Shown in pieces: positions 17,309 to 32,665 of a DNA stretch of 64,000 nucleotides. This DNA comes from Gadus chalcogrammus (Eukaryota; Chordata; Actinopteri; Gadiformes; Gadidae): contig NC_079414.1 in NCBI RefSeq assembly GCF_026213295.1, positions 18,308,480 to 18,372,479 of the forward strand, given 5' to 3'. The translations under genes and the position numbers were made by a program. Position 1 is the stretch's first letter. Each line of letters opens with the position of its first letter. The notes beneath the pieces were generated by a model, which worked only from the letters and a program-made list of their open reading frames with translations, did no database searches and was not told the DNA's origin.

Positions 17309-17399
17309 ATGTTTATTGTTTTATTTAAAAAAAGTACATTTCTATTTTTATCGCCGTGTTTGATCCAATGACTTCCACTACAATGGAAGATGGAAACGG

Positions 17400-17434
17400 C
17401 AGGTGCAGTGCCGCGCCCCTCGGCACTGCACCTG
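17400..17434. other. Perfect GC-rich hairpin
   Basis: CAGGTGCAGTGCCG is followed by a 7-base loop and its exact reverse complement CGGCACTGCACCTG, giving a 14-bp perfect stem in otherwise AT-rich DNA. The stem does not extend, so it is shorter than a usual miRNA precursor. There is no oligo-T run on either side. Confidence 0.9.
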
Positions 17435-19159
17435 AAATTATTATGTTTCAAAAAGTCTAAAGAACAACTCTCCATGGGAAATTAAAACAATTGACAACGT
17501 GACATTTGCATTCCTATTATTAATTCAGTGGGATATAACAAATCAGCAATTATATTTGAAAAAATATGGCTTTTAATTAGGCTATTATTATTCCTTCAGC
17601 TCTACATTTTGTTTACTGCATTCTGAGGCTGAACATTACATATTGCAAGAGTGAATAACCATATTATAGGCTACTATTCTTATCATGGAAATATGACATT
17701 CTAAAATGCAAGATTGGTCAGTTGATATGGAGTTGAAAGAGAAGCAAAAACAAGCCGCCTGAACAGGACTCCATGTCATTGTGATGAGTATTTACTGCTG
17801 GGAAATCAATGTGCATCATTACCAGAAAGACCAGTAAAGATTAATTGGATTCACTTGATATGTGGCAAACAAGCTCATAAAGAAGGTTTTCAGCTAAATT
17901 TAAAATCCACCAGTACCCCGGCTGCCATAGTCCATAAAATAACACAATTTAAGAACTCAGTGGGGGTAGAAAACACAAAGAAAAGTTGATTATAGGATGT
18001 TTCAAACAACTGGTTGAAAGTATGTTTCAAACAACTTTCACGGTATTGGGAATAATATGATTAAAACTCTCGGAGCGATGTGTGGAAGCAGAGGGGCCAG
18101 GTCCGAGTTTGGAAGAGGAAATTACAAAGAAAACACAGACAAAACTGGTCATTAATAACTGAGGAAGATGATATGGCAGCTAATGTCAAAACCTATCCAA
18201 TTCAGGGAGGTCTGTCTCACAACTTTCCCTGAGATGTGGGTGTCGGAGACAGATCTGGACTTTACACTGGATGTACTAGGATTCGATATTGCTAAATGCT
18301 ACGAACATCAACCGGAAATAGTGCACCAACTTCACGGTATGTCAAAGCTGTGTCTACCAGCCATTGAACTGCTATCCGTCTCTGTTAGAACCGTCTACCT
18401 CTCAAGATAGCTTCTCAAACTATTTGTCACCGTGGTCTACATTCAACACAAAGCCAACGCTCAAATTGCTTCTAATACAATAATCTTGGTTGAACAACGG
18501 AGGCAATCCATCTTACCCTAGCCCCTAACATACTCGCCAATACTTGACGATTTAAGTCATTGTAATATAAAATAAAAAAGGCTCAGTAGTTTCCATTAAT
18601 AGTTCACCTGCCCCACACAGAATAGATCTTGGACCCTTTGCAACCAGGGGGCAAAAAGGCAGTAGCAGGTAGCCACTCAGATCCTCCAATCACAATGCTG
18701 CCCACCTTCTGCCAGTATAAAGACCAGCACTAATGAGGTAATAAACACTGAAAAGTGGAGTGTTGGTCTGGACGGAAAATAGCTCCCTGACTCGATTTTG
18801 AAATGGCTCGTAATGGCTAATCTATATCATGCATGGTAGTAAAATAGGGGCCCTTGGATATAGTACTTATTAATCATCTATAAATGTATATACATTTTTC
18901 GCTTTAGATATTAGCTTGTAAATCATTATTTTTGTCATGATAAGATAATCACAAACCAAAGGCTTATAAATAAGTTATGCTATATTATAAAGTGTTAACT
19001 TGAAATTCATCCCTGCCCATGTCCACTACATTTGTAAAAACTAACAGGTAATGTTGGATGAGCAATATTTTACCATTGTCAGACGATGTGTATGTGCAAA
19101 CTGTTGAAAGCTATGTGTTGTGAGCTCTTGATGTTTGTTATTATACTGTATGTATGATT
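17435..19159. other. Unique AT-rich sequence
   Basis: No firm feature. A weak candidate exon at 18234-18336 is discussed under findings. The repeated phrase ATGTTTCAAACAACT occurs twice near 17998-18037. Confidence 0.4.
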
Positions 19160-19250
19160 TTATCTTTTTTGGAGCTGCAGGACGGAGTCCAGAGCAAACA
19201 TACCTTGCGGGGACATTGAAGTATAGATCATCTATCTTATCTTAACACAT
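19160..19250 (+). repeat. LINE/SINE-type 3' tail
   Basis: The sequence GGAGCTGCAGGACGGAGTCC..CTTGCGGGGACATTGAAGTA ends in the run ATCATCTATCTTATCTTA. This resembles the 3' tails of fish non-LTR retrotransposons that end in short ATCTTATCTTA repeats. Only the tail is present. Confidence 0.45.
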
Positions 19251-19599
19251 AAGCAGCTTGCAGAAGGGCTGAACAGTTTTTTCCTCATTTTGATTGTTAT
19301 GATTTTACTGCTGATTTGAAATGAGATTCTTGGAAAAGCTGTTGCTGCCTCCTGAAATAGATGAGATAGAATTTTGCTCTATCTAAAATGTAATAAATGT
19401 TTTTAGGCAGACAAAAGTAAGAAAAAGTCCAAGACCAGACAATGTGTGTGGGCCTCTTCTTGAGACGGGTGCAGAGCAGATTGGCCAGATGTTTTATTAT
19501 ATCATTCATGAATACATTTCTCTGCAGAAGTTACCAAAAATCTGGGAGCATATGCAACTATTATAATCGAACCCTGGCAAAAACTGTCTGTCTTATCAA
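19251..19599. other. Spacer left of the gypsy element
   Basis: AT-rich sequence with no supported feature. It could include further degenerate LTR sequence. Confidence 0.35.
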
Positions 19600-19860
19600 A
19601 CATTTGACATAAAGGTAATCAGCAACTACGACACTTACTTGACGGGGTTGGTGACAGGGGAGGAAATAATGGCCAAGGGGAAAACAAAACGAAGGGATTA
19701 AATAAACAGGAGGGAAGCATTTAAAAAATTGACAGAGGTGGGACACAATTAAGGTTAATGAGGGTTAAAGAAAGGAACTAACCTAGGACATATAGGGGGG
19801 GGGAGACACAAAGACACACGTTGAATTATTATTATTAACAACTGAATAATTCCAACGAGT
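19600..19860 (-). mobile_element. Probable 3' untranslated/LTR remnant of the Ty3/gypsy element
   Basis: Directly downstream, on the minus strand, of the chromodomain remnant. It contains the segment GTTTATTTAATCCCTTCG, similar in style to fish gypsy LTRs, which often carry a 'TTTATTTAAACCC' box before the transcription start. I could not find a second LTR to the right, so the LTR call is an inference. Confidence 0.35.
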
Positions 19861-22160
19861 GTGGGCTCCAAAATGTCTGTGGCAGAGATCCGGCTCCTCT
19901 CCTCAGGGTCATAGCCCTCTCAGCCCACCAGGTATTGCGACCCCTGATGTGAACAAAAACCCTTACGTTTAATTCCTGCCTGTGGTTGACGCCTGGAGGT
20001 GCTGTTAAGCAGGGTTACTGGTTCTTTTTCAGGAGTGACAGCACAAATTAAACTCTGGGCCCTCAATACGTTGACCTCTTTCTCCCTGACTGGAAACAAG
20101 GGGGGCTGGTATTGGATGGATCACTGGAAAGGAGAAAGGCCAGAGGCGAAACCCTTGAAACTTTTGGCTCAAGTTGGTGGGATGACTGCAGATGAGACAA
20201 CAGAGTGTAGTCTCCAGGTCTTGGTTGGCACGCTCTGTCCGCTCTTAGGTCTGAGGTGTGGAAATCAGATGATGAGCTGGCCAATGTTCTGATTAGTTTA
20301 CAGAAGGCCCTTAAAAAAGGAGAGAACTGGGAACATTGTCCCTGTAAAAAGATGTCGGAAAGGACAGTCCATGAATGCGGAAAACATGTTGCATCATGAT
20401 GTGTACCGATTTCTAAGCAGAGTTTGGGCAGGGGAGTGAAATTGGCTACCTTGGAAAAAGTCAGAATGACAGAGGTAGTGAGGGAGGGAGGCCTGTAATA
20501 AAGTCTCTAGAGATGTGGGACCAGGCGCGATGTAGAACCTGTGGTGTCTGCAGCAGGTTATATTTTGGATGCAGACGGAACTGACAGAAACAAAGTATCG
20601 GGCGTCCTACGCCTTGGAGGGCCACTGGAACCGCTGGTGTAGGAAGGTGAGAGTGCGGTCTATTCTACTCTGCCGGTTGGTGAGGCCAGCCCTGGGATCA
20701 GGATGCTGGGCCTCAAGTAGGACCTTCTTTATGCGCCAGAATCCAACCAATTGAAAGGAAGGGTCCACCCAGCTTGTTTATAGTTCAATCCCTTTGCAGT
20801 CCGGATACATTTAACCTTTGTTATAATACGGCCATATGGCCCCAAATGACTGAGATGGCGTAATGGGAAAATCTAATTATTTGGTGTAGTTTTGCCTAAA
20901 AATGACAACATGCACCTTTCTGCGTTATTGGAGGACGGTTATATCGATGTGCGTCAAAGTGACGGTAAAGTGTATACTCAAGGTTCTTGTGGTCTGTCCA
21001 GAGCAGTAATAGATACTCCCCAGTTGCCAATGTCATAATTCCACTTGGCAGCAGAGTGCTGACTAGAGAAGAAGGCACAGGGATGAGGCAAATGGTCTAA
21101 AGCTGAGTGCTGGGACAGGATACTACCCACTCCCAGATCCTAGGCATACACCTCTATGACTAATTGGGGGAGGATTCAGGATGCGGCAGAAGGGGAGAAA
21201 AGGTGATCCGATGCTTGAGTTAATGAAGGGAGCCGAACAGGAGGTGGGGGCAGTCAAAGGGGCAGCAAGGGGGCTACATAGCCTTGAATGAAATGTTTGT
21301 AAAAGTATGTTATGCCAAGGAACCACTGCAACTGCTTCCGGTCAGTAGGCAGGTGCCAGTAGTACTCCCTATACACTGGCGGGATCCATGGGAATAACTC
21401 CTGACTCAAAGACTAAAGCCTAGAAATGTGACGTTCAAGGCAGTCTGGACTAGACGGTCTGTGTTCTGCGAGTTGAGCTTAATATAGATGGTGGTGCCTT
21501 TGAGACGTTGAGTAAATCTACTGATAATCTACTGGCTTTCCATAGCATTGGCCTCGAGTTGGGCCTTCACACGCTGAGTGGCAAACATTAGTTAAAGTGC
21601 TATGGAAATTTCATTGGAAAATTCATCTGTGCCAGCATCGACACAGACTATTCCCCAGGTACAAACCTGGTTCCGCCAGCCCAGAGATACAGGTATCAAA
21701 GGACGAGGAGCAGATAAAAGGGCCCTAGTTGGATAACAGTGATCTCCCGCCCTTCGAATGCGCCTGCTCTTTCAAGCGGCAATGTCATGTCCAGATGCAC
21801 CACAGTACATTTCTGTCCAACAGTTCTCACTTACCCTTCTCTGCTGCTCAGTGGAAGACAACGTGTTCCTTCCCAACTGCCCAGGCTCTGGGGTGAGATA
21901 ATCATGGCGATGAACGACAGCGCACTGGAGTGGCACTGTGCACAGAAGGTTGTTCCTTGTAGACTGGGGGAGAGACGATTGCAGAGGTACGCGGGAACTT
22001 CCTCTCCCTTCTTCTATCAGGAAGGCGACTGTCTATGCGGATAACCAGATCAATGAAAAGGTCTAAGCTGTAATGGAGTTCAAGAGAGGCTTCGTCTCCC
22101 TTCATTTCCTCTGACAGACGGTGGTGAAAGGTACCGCAAAGATTTCCACAAAAGATGTTT
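19861..22160 (-). pseudogene. Degenerate, internally deleted Ty3/gypsy chromovirus-type retrotransposon
   Basis: Read on the minus strand, the pieces occur in the normal gag-pol order. Gag C-terminal half lies at about 22160-21900, including IRIDSRLPDRRRER. A zinc-knuckle-like CGASGHDIAA is at about 21820-21780. A protease-like region follows near 21700-21600. The RT end (FLGFS near 21420, then GITYFYKHFIQGY near 21300) comes next. RNase H has WTDHKNLEY near 20980. Integrase shows QHVFRIHG near 20380, DFITGLPPS near 20500 and ERTERANQDLE near 20230. A chromodomain-like YLV..GYGPEERSW relative (NTWWAERAM) is at about 19900. The frame changes repeatedly and most of RT is missing between protease and thumb. 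Similar elements are about 4.5-6 kb, so this copy is inactive. The family assignment is solid; subfamily is not resolved. Confidence 0.88.
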
Positions 22161-24646
22161 AAACTTTGAACATAAACATACCACTTTTCCTAAGAGGATA
22201 CATCACATTGTCCATCAAAAATATATCTATCAATACTATATCAAATGCCCAAGGTACCTTTCAAACTCTGTGAGTTTCCCTACAAAATTCACTGCTGACA
22301 TACAGATCAGAAAACAACACACGCCACAACAACTAATAATTCACCTCTTCCTGCAAAAAAACCCTTTTCCCCAAACATACCACTCTCATTTCCCTTCTCA
22401 AATCCAACACAAGCAACAACAAATAATACAACTCTTTCTTTATGAGCGCAAGGGGAGCTCTCTACAAACACATCAGAGAAATACAAATACAAATGAAAGG
22501 TGTATTTTAGATCAACTATCCTCAAGGTGATGGCCAACAGAAATCCGTATTTCACTAATTATGTTGTAATGGGTATCAGGGTGAGCACTGCGCATCAGAA
22601 AATGATGTTCAGCATCAGAAAAATCCATTGCAATCTCAGTCTTTCATTTTCCTGCTATTCCTTCAAGCCGGGTGGAGTCTATTAACCCTGATGGCATCAT
22701 AGCCATGCGGGGCGGTTGGAGGGGGGGCAATTACCGTACATTGATGTGGTCAAGCCAGGCCCTTCGCATTACTGTGACAGTGCAGCTGAATATCGAGTTT
22801 ATTAACTGACTTGTATATTCATTTACTTTTTGACATTTTCCTGATTCATTCGGTAGGTGTGTATAGTGGATACATCGCTCTTTGATATGTTACGGTTATT
22901 TTACGTATCTAGATCCTGTTGTCTGTAACTTTAAAGACAAAAAGATTTGAATTTTTTTCTTCTCAATAAAACCGCATTTAGAAACATTTTTAATCTAATG
23001 AGTTTGCATATGTCCTAAACACGACGTTGCATTCGATCTGTAAACGTGGATCCAACATAATCTATGCAATCTAGGAATGATGCTTCGCGGTGTGAACATT
23101 GTCAACAGCCGACTCATTAAGCTAGCTCAGTCAAACTGTGTCAATCTGAATATGAGGAATTTCAACAATTTAAGTTAGATCAATTAGGGCGCTACACAAT
23201 CTGAGCACTCGAGAAACCTTTTCCTACTCTTCCAGATTCTATTTGGCTCCGTAGATGAATTCGTATTGACTTGTGTAATGGGGCGCATGATAACATATCT
23301 TTGTGTGTGGGGTGGTGCAGTAATGAATATCAGCCAGTTTCATTACGCAAAAGGATTTTTTCTCCGTGGTAATTATCTTACCAGGGCTCGGGTCGAAGGA
23401 TTTGGGGTTCTCTCCGTCCGCATCCAGGGCCTTGGTTTCCCCCCTGGTGAATAATGGCTTTCTAATGGCAACATTAGCACTCAGAATAGACAGAAGTGCT
23501 TAACGTCTGCAATGATTAAGCAATTAGAGCCTTGATGTCGGGGATCGAATGCTCCTGGGGAGAAGATGGGAGGGGGGGGTGGGGGGATTATCCAATACGA
23601 CCGCAAGGGTTGATTCGAGTCCAGCGTCTAGCATAGATGTAGAAACAACTGCACCCGCTAGACATGTTTATTTTATTGATAACCGTACGGCTGTAAATGG
23701 CATGTTCATAGAGTTGAATAAGGAACATTTAATTTACACATTTCTAGGAGATGAGACTGAAAACGTTGCAGAGAAATGTTGATGGGGAGCATGTAATCAG
23801 TGTCTGTCTATAATGTTGGAAACTATTTATCGTGAATTAATGAATGACATTCTTCATTATAATAATGCATGATATGGACGGAATATCTTGGCAGCCATTT
23901 TTCAATGCAGACATGAGCATCAAGGTAAATAGAAAACAAAATAGGCCTAATTAAAAAGATGACACATTTATGATAGAAGGGGCCGAATATGAATACAAAT
24001 GAAAATGTGAATGAGTGATTAGTATAGATATCACAGACGAGCTATACCAGAACCGGCCCAAACGACCATTACCGAAGTTTTAAGTACTTTTTATCAACCA
24101 TGAAAATAGAAAATAAAAGCCCAGAGCCTTTTGTTTCCATCACCTTTTATACTCTGTTGCTTTTGATCACGTATGTACCTGTGGCATCTCTTAAGCTTAG
24201 CACACTCCTTTCAGACATTCTCCAGCCGGCCAAACAACATAGCATGGTTTGATCAATGTGTGGCGGCTATATGCCTCTGATATTGACATAGACTCAGTTC
24301 CAGCTACAGGGGGAGAAAACAGAAAATATAGGGGTTGTTGGGAGGGTCAATGAATTATTAATGCCTCGCCTTGGCCACTCTGTTGCGAAAGTGTCATGTT
24401 GATGGCCCAGCCGTAAATATTCCTGCATCATGCAGCAACATGCTCCCTCCAAGGCATCAGATCAGCATACATGCTATTCCCTCTGTCTATCCGATTTATT
24501 TGTGTTTTTTATTCTCTTGTTCTCTCTCTCGCTGTCTTACTTTTGAGTTTTTTTTTAGGTATAGAGTCATCTTTAGTTGGCAGTGAATAGCCCTGCACTT
24601 GTTGTTGCAGTTGCCTTTTAAACTAGATTTAGGTCTTCACACCCAC
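22161..24646. other. Unique non-coding sequence
   Basis: About 2.5 kb without a supported gene. A G-run tract occurs near 23570-23586. Open frames of 60-94 codons lack recognisable domains. Confidence 0.4.
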
Positions 24647-25350
<704 letters not shown>

Positions 25351-25415
25351 TGTGTGTGCGTGTGTGTATGTGTGTGTGTGTGTGTGCGTGAGGGCGGCGG
25401 GGGGGGGGGGGGGGG
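25351..25415 (+). repeat. (GT)n plus poly-G compound repeat
   Basis: Imperfect GT array, then AGGGCGGC and a run of about 17 G (to about 25415). Runs this long often slip during sequencing and assembly. Confidence 0.93.
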
Positions 25416-25519
25416 CTGTGCATGTGTATGTGTGAGGTTCGTAATCATAATGTGACAGGGAGGAGATGATGAATAATTCATAGTCTCTCTCCTGCCCTAA
25501 CTCCCTTACTCCCCACAGA

Positions 25520-25845
<326 letters not shown>

Positions 25846-28680
25846 TTTGGGGTGGGTATGTTTATCTGTCCGTCTTTCTGTGTGGATCCCTCAGTGAAAC
25901 CATACAAAATAAAACAAGACCATACAATCACCACTCAACACCCCCAAGCCAAATTAAAGACAGGAGTAATGAGAATTACATCGAGTTGCTAACCAGCCAA
26001 ATAGCCCGCGGTTGTGTTTATCTCCACTGATTTCTACGACTGAGAATAGCTCATCAAGAAGCATTGAGAAGACAAGACTTTGGGTACACCATAGATGATA
26101 TTCCAAGCGGATTCATCTTTCAGCTCTTATTGATTGAGAACGTTTTTTACAAAATTCAAAGGGCTGAGCACAAAAAATGTTAACAATTAACCAAATACGG
26201 TGGTGATTAACGATAATCTCATGGCCTAGAGGCTCCAAGGTCTTTCTGCGTGGGTACAAAAGATATCTCCATGATCATCACTTACAAGGAAAAATGGTGG
26301 ATTGTACATTAAGTGTTTCCGCTGCCAAAAGACAAGAGTGGTTGATAAAGAACTCTATGAATGGAATTAATCATTTAAGGGTAGCTTTTTTTTTGGTGAT
26401 TAACTGAAGTAAGTGGGAACAGAAAGTTCTGATTTTTCTTTTTTTTAATTCATTAGCAGTATCGTATTGGCCGTATAGAGCCAAACGTCAATGTATCTCA
26501 GTCAACTCAAGCTGAACTATTGATCCAGACAAACCTAAGCTTCAGTCACCGTCGCCATATCTCACTGATAATAAATAATTATTGCATTTTTTAATTGTGC
26601 AGTCGAACAGGATTTATATTCATTTTTTTTTAACTACCCTCTCTTGAGTCTTCATGAGATGGTCTGCAAACCTAATCAGTCCTCATCCCCCCCACCCTCC
26701 CTCCTTAAATGTAATTTGATGTTTGATCGGAGCGTGGAGAAGGTCGATGAAGAGGTAATTAACAGGGAAGTTTGACGCTGTGGGGCCCATGTGTTCATTT
26801 GTGCTCCTTCACTTGGCTGGTCCCTCGCTCCTGTCTGTTCTCTCTGCACCCTGGGAACAAATTAACCAAAAGGAGGTGACGGTTTCAGGACGACTGTTGG
26901 AACCAAAATAGCTTGTTTTTCGTTCAATGGACGCTTTCTTTTCTTTCTATTTTTTCCAGAACCCCGCCCAATGTATTGCTTGTGGAGGGGCTTGGCTCCT
27001 TGATGCCCTCAGGTAGTATTTGGGAGCGATCCCAGTAACTTTTGACTGTGACTAAAATACCATAGCTGCTACACGGCCTTGCTCCCTAAGAGGATGGACG
27101 TAAAACTTTGTCTATGAAGACCACGTTTGAAGCGTAAAATTGTAATCCTGTCAAACAAAAGAGCCGTGTTTCCATTGTGTGCAGGATTTCTATTGTAATT
27201 TACTGTTACCATGGCAACGCAGGGCAAGTCATAGCATGTGAAGCAGTAAAACTTAATATAATTAGTAATATTTATCCGACACAATGAAGGAGGCTACCTG
27301 ATTAGACGTGGGCTACTTATACATAAACCCACTTGTGTTTCAAGGAGTGAGTTTGCTGGAAAATGGTAATAAATCTTCGAAGTTCGAACACGAATCAACC
27401 CGCTGTTTTCAGCTCTTCAGATGATGTTCAGTGCCTTCGTTTTTTTTTAAAGAGTCCATTTAGCAGAATGAACTAAGCAATCCGTTCTCTCCACAAATCA
27501 CCTTAATGAAGCGAACGACATGACTGATTGTTGAGAGAGAGTTCTGGGTTAACCTGCTTACACGAGAAAACAAGAAAGAAGAAATCGACTTGCAGAAGAA
27601 ATTGACTTGCAGTCTATTAGAATGACGCCCACAGTGAGTCGAGGCAGACAGGATTTCTACTGTAAATTGGATGTGTTTACCCTCATCCAATTTATAGAGC
27701 CAGTTTCGTGGAACATTTCCTCTCCCCATCCATTCAATTACCAGTTTGCTAATGCCCTTCACAAATATGACGACTGGTCAAATGTAGAAAACATGAGAGA
27801 CCACACAACGAACGATACATTAATATATATACTAGTTTGGTCGTTAATTGTGTGGAAGAAAACTGTTTTTCCAACCCAGCACACCACACCAACCGATTAC
27901 ATTCTCAAAAATCCCAGTTCTGATTCTCAAAACATAAACTCTCGCAAATCCCAATTGCAATCCCGCGTTGTCTTGGCCTTGTTGACCAGAGTCGGAAGGG
28001 GAAAATCAGGAACAAAATCTGCTGATTATCTTGTAGTGTAAATCCAGCAAACCATCCATGGACTGACGATGACCGAAACATGGTCTAATCAATGGAGCCT
28101 CGCGTGTCTGATGTCACAGTTTTGGGTCATGTCTGGGATGAGGGGTGTTAGAAACCCAGATGCAAGATCAACAGAACAGGAAGTGAGACAGCTCAATGAT
28201 GAGACAGGCAGTAGTGTGCTTTGAATACATACAAATGTTAATAAATTCCGTGCCAACCCATGTAGACTATTAAAGGATAAGCTAAGGCTATCAATGCTAG
28301 GCAAACCACAGAGACTGGGGTGGAAAGAGGTACTCATAAATGCCTATTCAAAAATGTAAGGTAAACAATTTCTAAAGAAAAGTACTTTTATGCCACAATG
28401 CCCTTTTGATGAAAAATAACCTAAGTAATAATTATAAATCTGTTTTGAAAATCATTGGAGAATAGCTCTTAAAAAAGGAAGCACTTTCTCTTCTTGACAA
28501 CAGCAAATAAGTTATGTTGGTACTCTTCCGTGACAGCACCAACAGAAGAATTGTAATGCATTGCTTGAATTATTATAAACCCCATCCATAGTTAAGAAAA
28601 GAGATGTTCTGACAAGCCTGAAAGTAATATAGCATCTAACAATATAGCAACAGCATATTCACCACAAGATTACAAGTAAC
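25846..28680. other. Unique non-coding sequence
   Basis: About 2.8 kb with no supported gene. It includes an open frame of 144 codons at 27607-28041 on the plus strand that has no recognisable domain, signal peptide or splice context; I do not call it a gene. Short poly-T runs occur near 26390, 26435 and 27440. Confidence 0.4.
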
Positions 28681-30249
<1,569 letters not shown>

Positions 30250-30462
30250 ACATGCATACACACACATACATCCATTTACACACGCACATACACACACACA
30301 TAAGCCTGTACAGACACATTAACACACGCAAACATGCCCCCACACACACACACACAAGCATGAACACAAACACAAGCTTCCACACTCACGCGCAAACATG
30401 CAGGTAAACACAGACACACACACACATGCAAACATGTACAGACACAAGGATATGCACGCACA
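30250..30462 (+). repeat. Degenerate CA-rich tract
   Basis: ACACACAT, ACGCAAACATG and CACAGACAC variants over about 210 bp with the recurring motif CAAACATGC. Decayed CA microsatellite sequence. Confidence 0.8.
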
Positions 30463-31383
30463 CATACCTTTCCTGTAGACCTAGTCTATATTAGGGTCTC
30501 CAGCATTTGTATCAAATGATTAATAAAAAATGAAAACACTCAAGTTGTGCTCAGTAGGTCAGGGCATTCATTGGTTTTCAATACCAAGGTCCATATGCAC
30601 GGCCCCCTGCATCTCACCAAGGCCTTGAGTCTCCTTATCTACTCAACACTGCATAACGACCTCGCTTCACGTGTTGGGTAACCACCTCAATGGGACTTAA
30701 TAACTGTATCTGTCCGTGCAGAGACTTCAGCTGGTAGTCCATTCCGGAAGGCTCTTCACACTTGTCTTCCGATCCCTGGATCAATGCTGGCTCCGTGGCT
30801 CATGATGGAAGCGGCCATTTGTATGATTCTTCAAAGGTCAACAGTAAAGTACTACGGTACAGCACGGCTGAGGGGGGCAGCATGGCCTGGTACTGAGTGA
30901 ACAATGTGTAAATTGGGGAAAATCAATAACTGCACAAAATATGACAATTAATTATGGCCCATCGTGGGGTTCTCTTTTTTTTCCTTTTCTTTGTTCTGGT
31001 CCAAAGTCGACTCTGTGTTCTGTCCTTAGATGGCTTCATTAAAGTAGAAAATCCCACTATTCACTCATAGTGTGGCTCATAACAGAATCCTCTGTTCTGA
31101 TTCAGTTTCTTTTTTCAGGTTATTATTTTCAGCATGATGGGCCATACTTGGCATAAATGTGAACACGTCTCCTCTGTTCGCATAGTTAGTCCCACAAAGC
31201 TATAATGGGGGGTCTCCCATCGCCTTCATGACAACAAACATTCCCGCTCAAAGAGCCCCGCCTGCCCCAGATTTGGGTCGTAGTGGGATGAGTGAAATCT
31301 GGAAGAAAAAATAAATATAGGATGGACTTTCTTAGCAAAGGAGCTTTTCTCCTTAGTGTCTGCAGCTGTCTCGCAACCAACCA
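30463..31383. other. Unique non-coding sequence
   Basis: No supported feature. Confidence 0.4.
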
Positions 31384-31517
<134 letters not shown>

Positions 31518-31802
31518 CTTCTGTCTCCCTCTTTCCCCACTCTCTCTTTCTGGCAGGAGGTTTAAAATTAAGAGGCTTTCAAACCAACATCATGGTACAC
31601 ACACACAGTACACACAGTACACACAGTGTGCCAGTGCTAGAACTTCAATCCCATTTTCCACCAACTCTATCATCTATAGCTTTATCCTTATTCATCTTTC
31701 ATGACAAAGACCTTTCAAATGTGTCCCTCATAACATGTCAATGCCCCTCGGACTTGTTACATATTTGATGTTCTTATTTATTATTCAGCCATGATAAGGT
31801 CT

Positions 31803-31884
31803 GTGATGTTGTGCATTGTGATGACTCAGATTCATCACAACATCACAACAGGGACGGACAGACTGTCCTGTCTGTCCGTCCCTG
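31803..31884. other. Two adjacent hairpins
   Basis: First hairpin: GTGATGTTGTG (31803) pairs with CACAACATCAC (31836), and the inner TGTGATGA pairs with TCATCACA. Second hairpin: CAGGGACGGACAGAC (31849) pairs exactly with GTCTGTCCGTCCCTG (31870) across a 6-base loop. They lie directly beside a GT microsatellite. Confidence 0.88.
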
Positions 31885-31888
31885 TGTA

Positions 31889-31910
31889 TGTGTGTGTGTG
31901 TGTGTGTGTA
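31889..31910 (+). repeat. Short (GT)n microsatellite
   Basis: GT array of about 10 units right of the hairpin pair. Confidence 0.9.
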
Positions 31911-32548
31911 GGCCGAAGAGGACAGCCTCTTTCTTTAGTGTCTTAAGACATGCTCAAGTTCTGCATCCCGGGTGCTATGCGTCGTCAGATGTCCATGACG
32001 GTGATAGTGTTTGTAGTTATGGTTCAGCGTCTGTGATTCTGCCAAAAGGGATTCTTCTCACCACGAATTCAGGAACATCTGGTTGTATGTGTAACATACC
32101 GATTATACAATAACCTGTGTTTAGATAGCACTTTTCTTAGCTGAAGTTACAAAGTGCTTACGAGACAAACAACAAAACAGAAAATAAACAACACCACAGG
32201 AAGGCGATAACAAAGGGTAAGAAGATAACGTCGTACAAATTAAAGTATTTGCAAAATTCCTCTCTTCATAAATCTGCGCTCTGCTCCATGTTTTCTTTGG
32301 CAGATATTCACTGGAAAAGAACCCGTGCAGCAGAAAAGATGAAGCGGAAAATCACAAAATCAAAGTCCTTACTGCATTCCTGTCAGCCTGTAGTTATATT
32401 TTGGGAAAGGTGCACAGACGCTATGGGGACGTCTCCGAGATGGCAGTGCCTCCAAGCCTCCTACTGCTCGAGGCAAATGCACAGTTAATAACTGATTGCT
32501 TACAGCTGTGCTCCAATTCCACAACCTGCCAACTTCCCTTCTATTTAC
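31911..32548. other. Unique non-coding sequence
   Basis: No supported feature; open frames of 70-100 codons without recognisable domain. Confidence 0.4.
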
Positions 32549-32665
32549 TATTTAGCAGATGCTTTCATCCAAAGCAATTTACCTTGAATTCGGAGGTATT
32601 GGTTGTTGGTTAAGGCATCTGCTCAAGCCTAGAGTTAGAGACATTGGACATTGAAGATCAAACCC
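32549..32665 (+). repeat. Fish SINE/LINE-tail type dispersed repeat
   Basis: The sequence TATTTAGCAGATGCTTTCAT then CCAAAGCAATTTACC is close to the well-known teleost motif ATTTAGCAGACGCTTTTATCC plus AAAGCGACTTAC. It ends in AGATCAAACCCC, matching the second conserved box. It is the best preserved of three copies in this window. Confidence 0.75.

Noticed and set aside
17400..17434. miRNA precursor or bacterial-type terminator
   Set aside because: The 14-bp stem is too short for a miRNA precursor and there is no following T-run; the window is eukaryotic.
27607..28041. 144-codon open frame on the plus strand
   Set aside because: No homology recognised and no exon borders. I treat it as chance.
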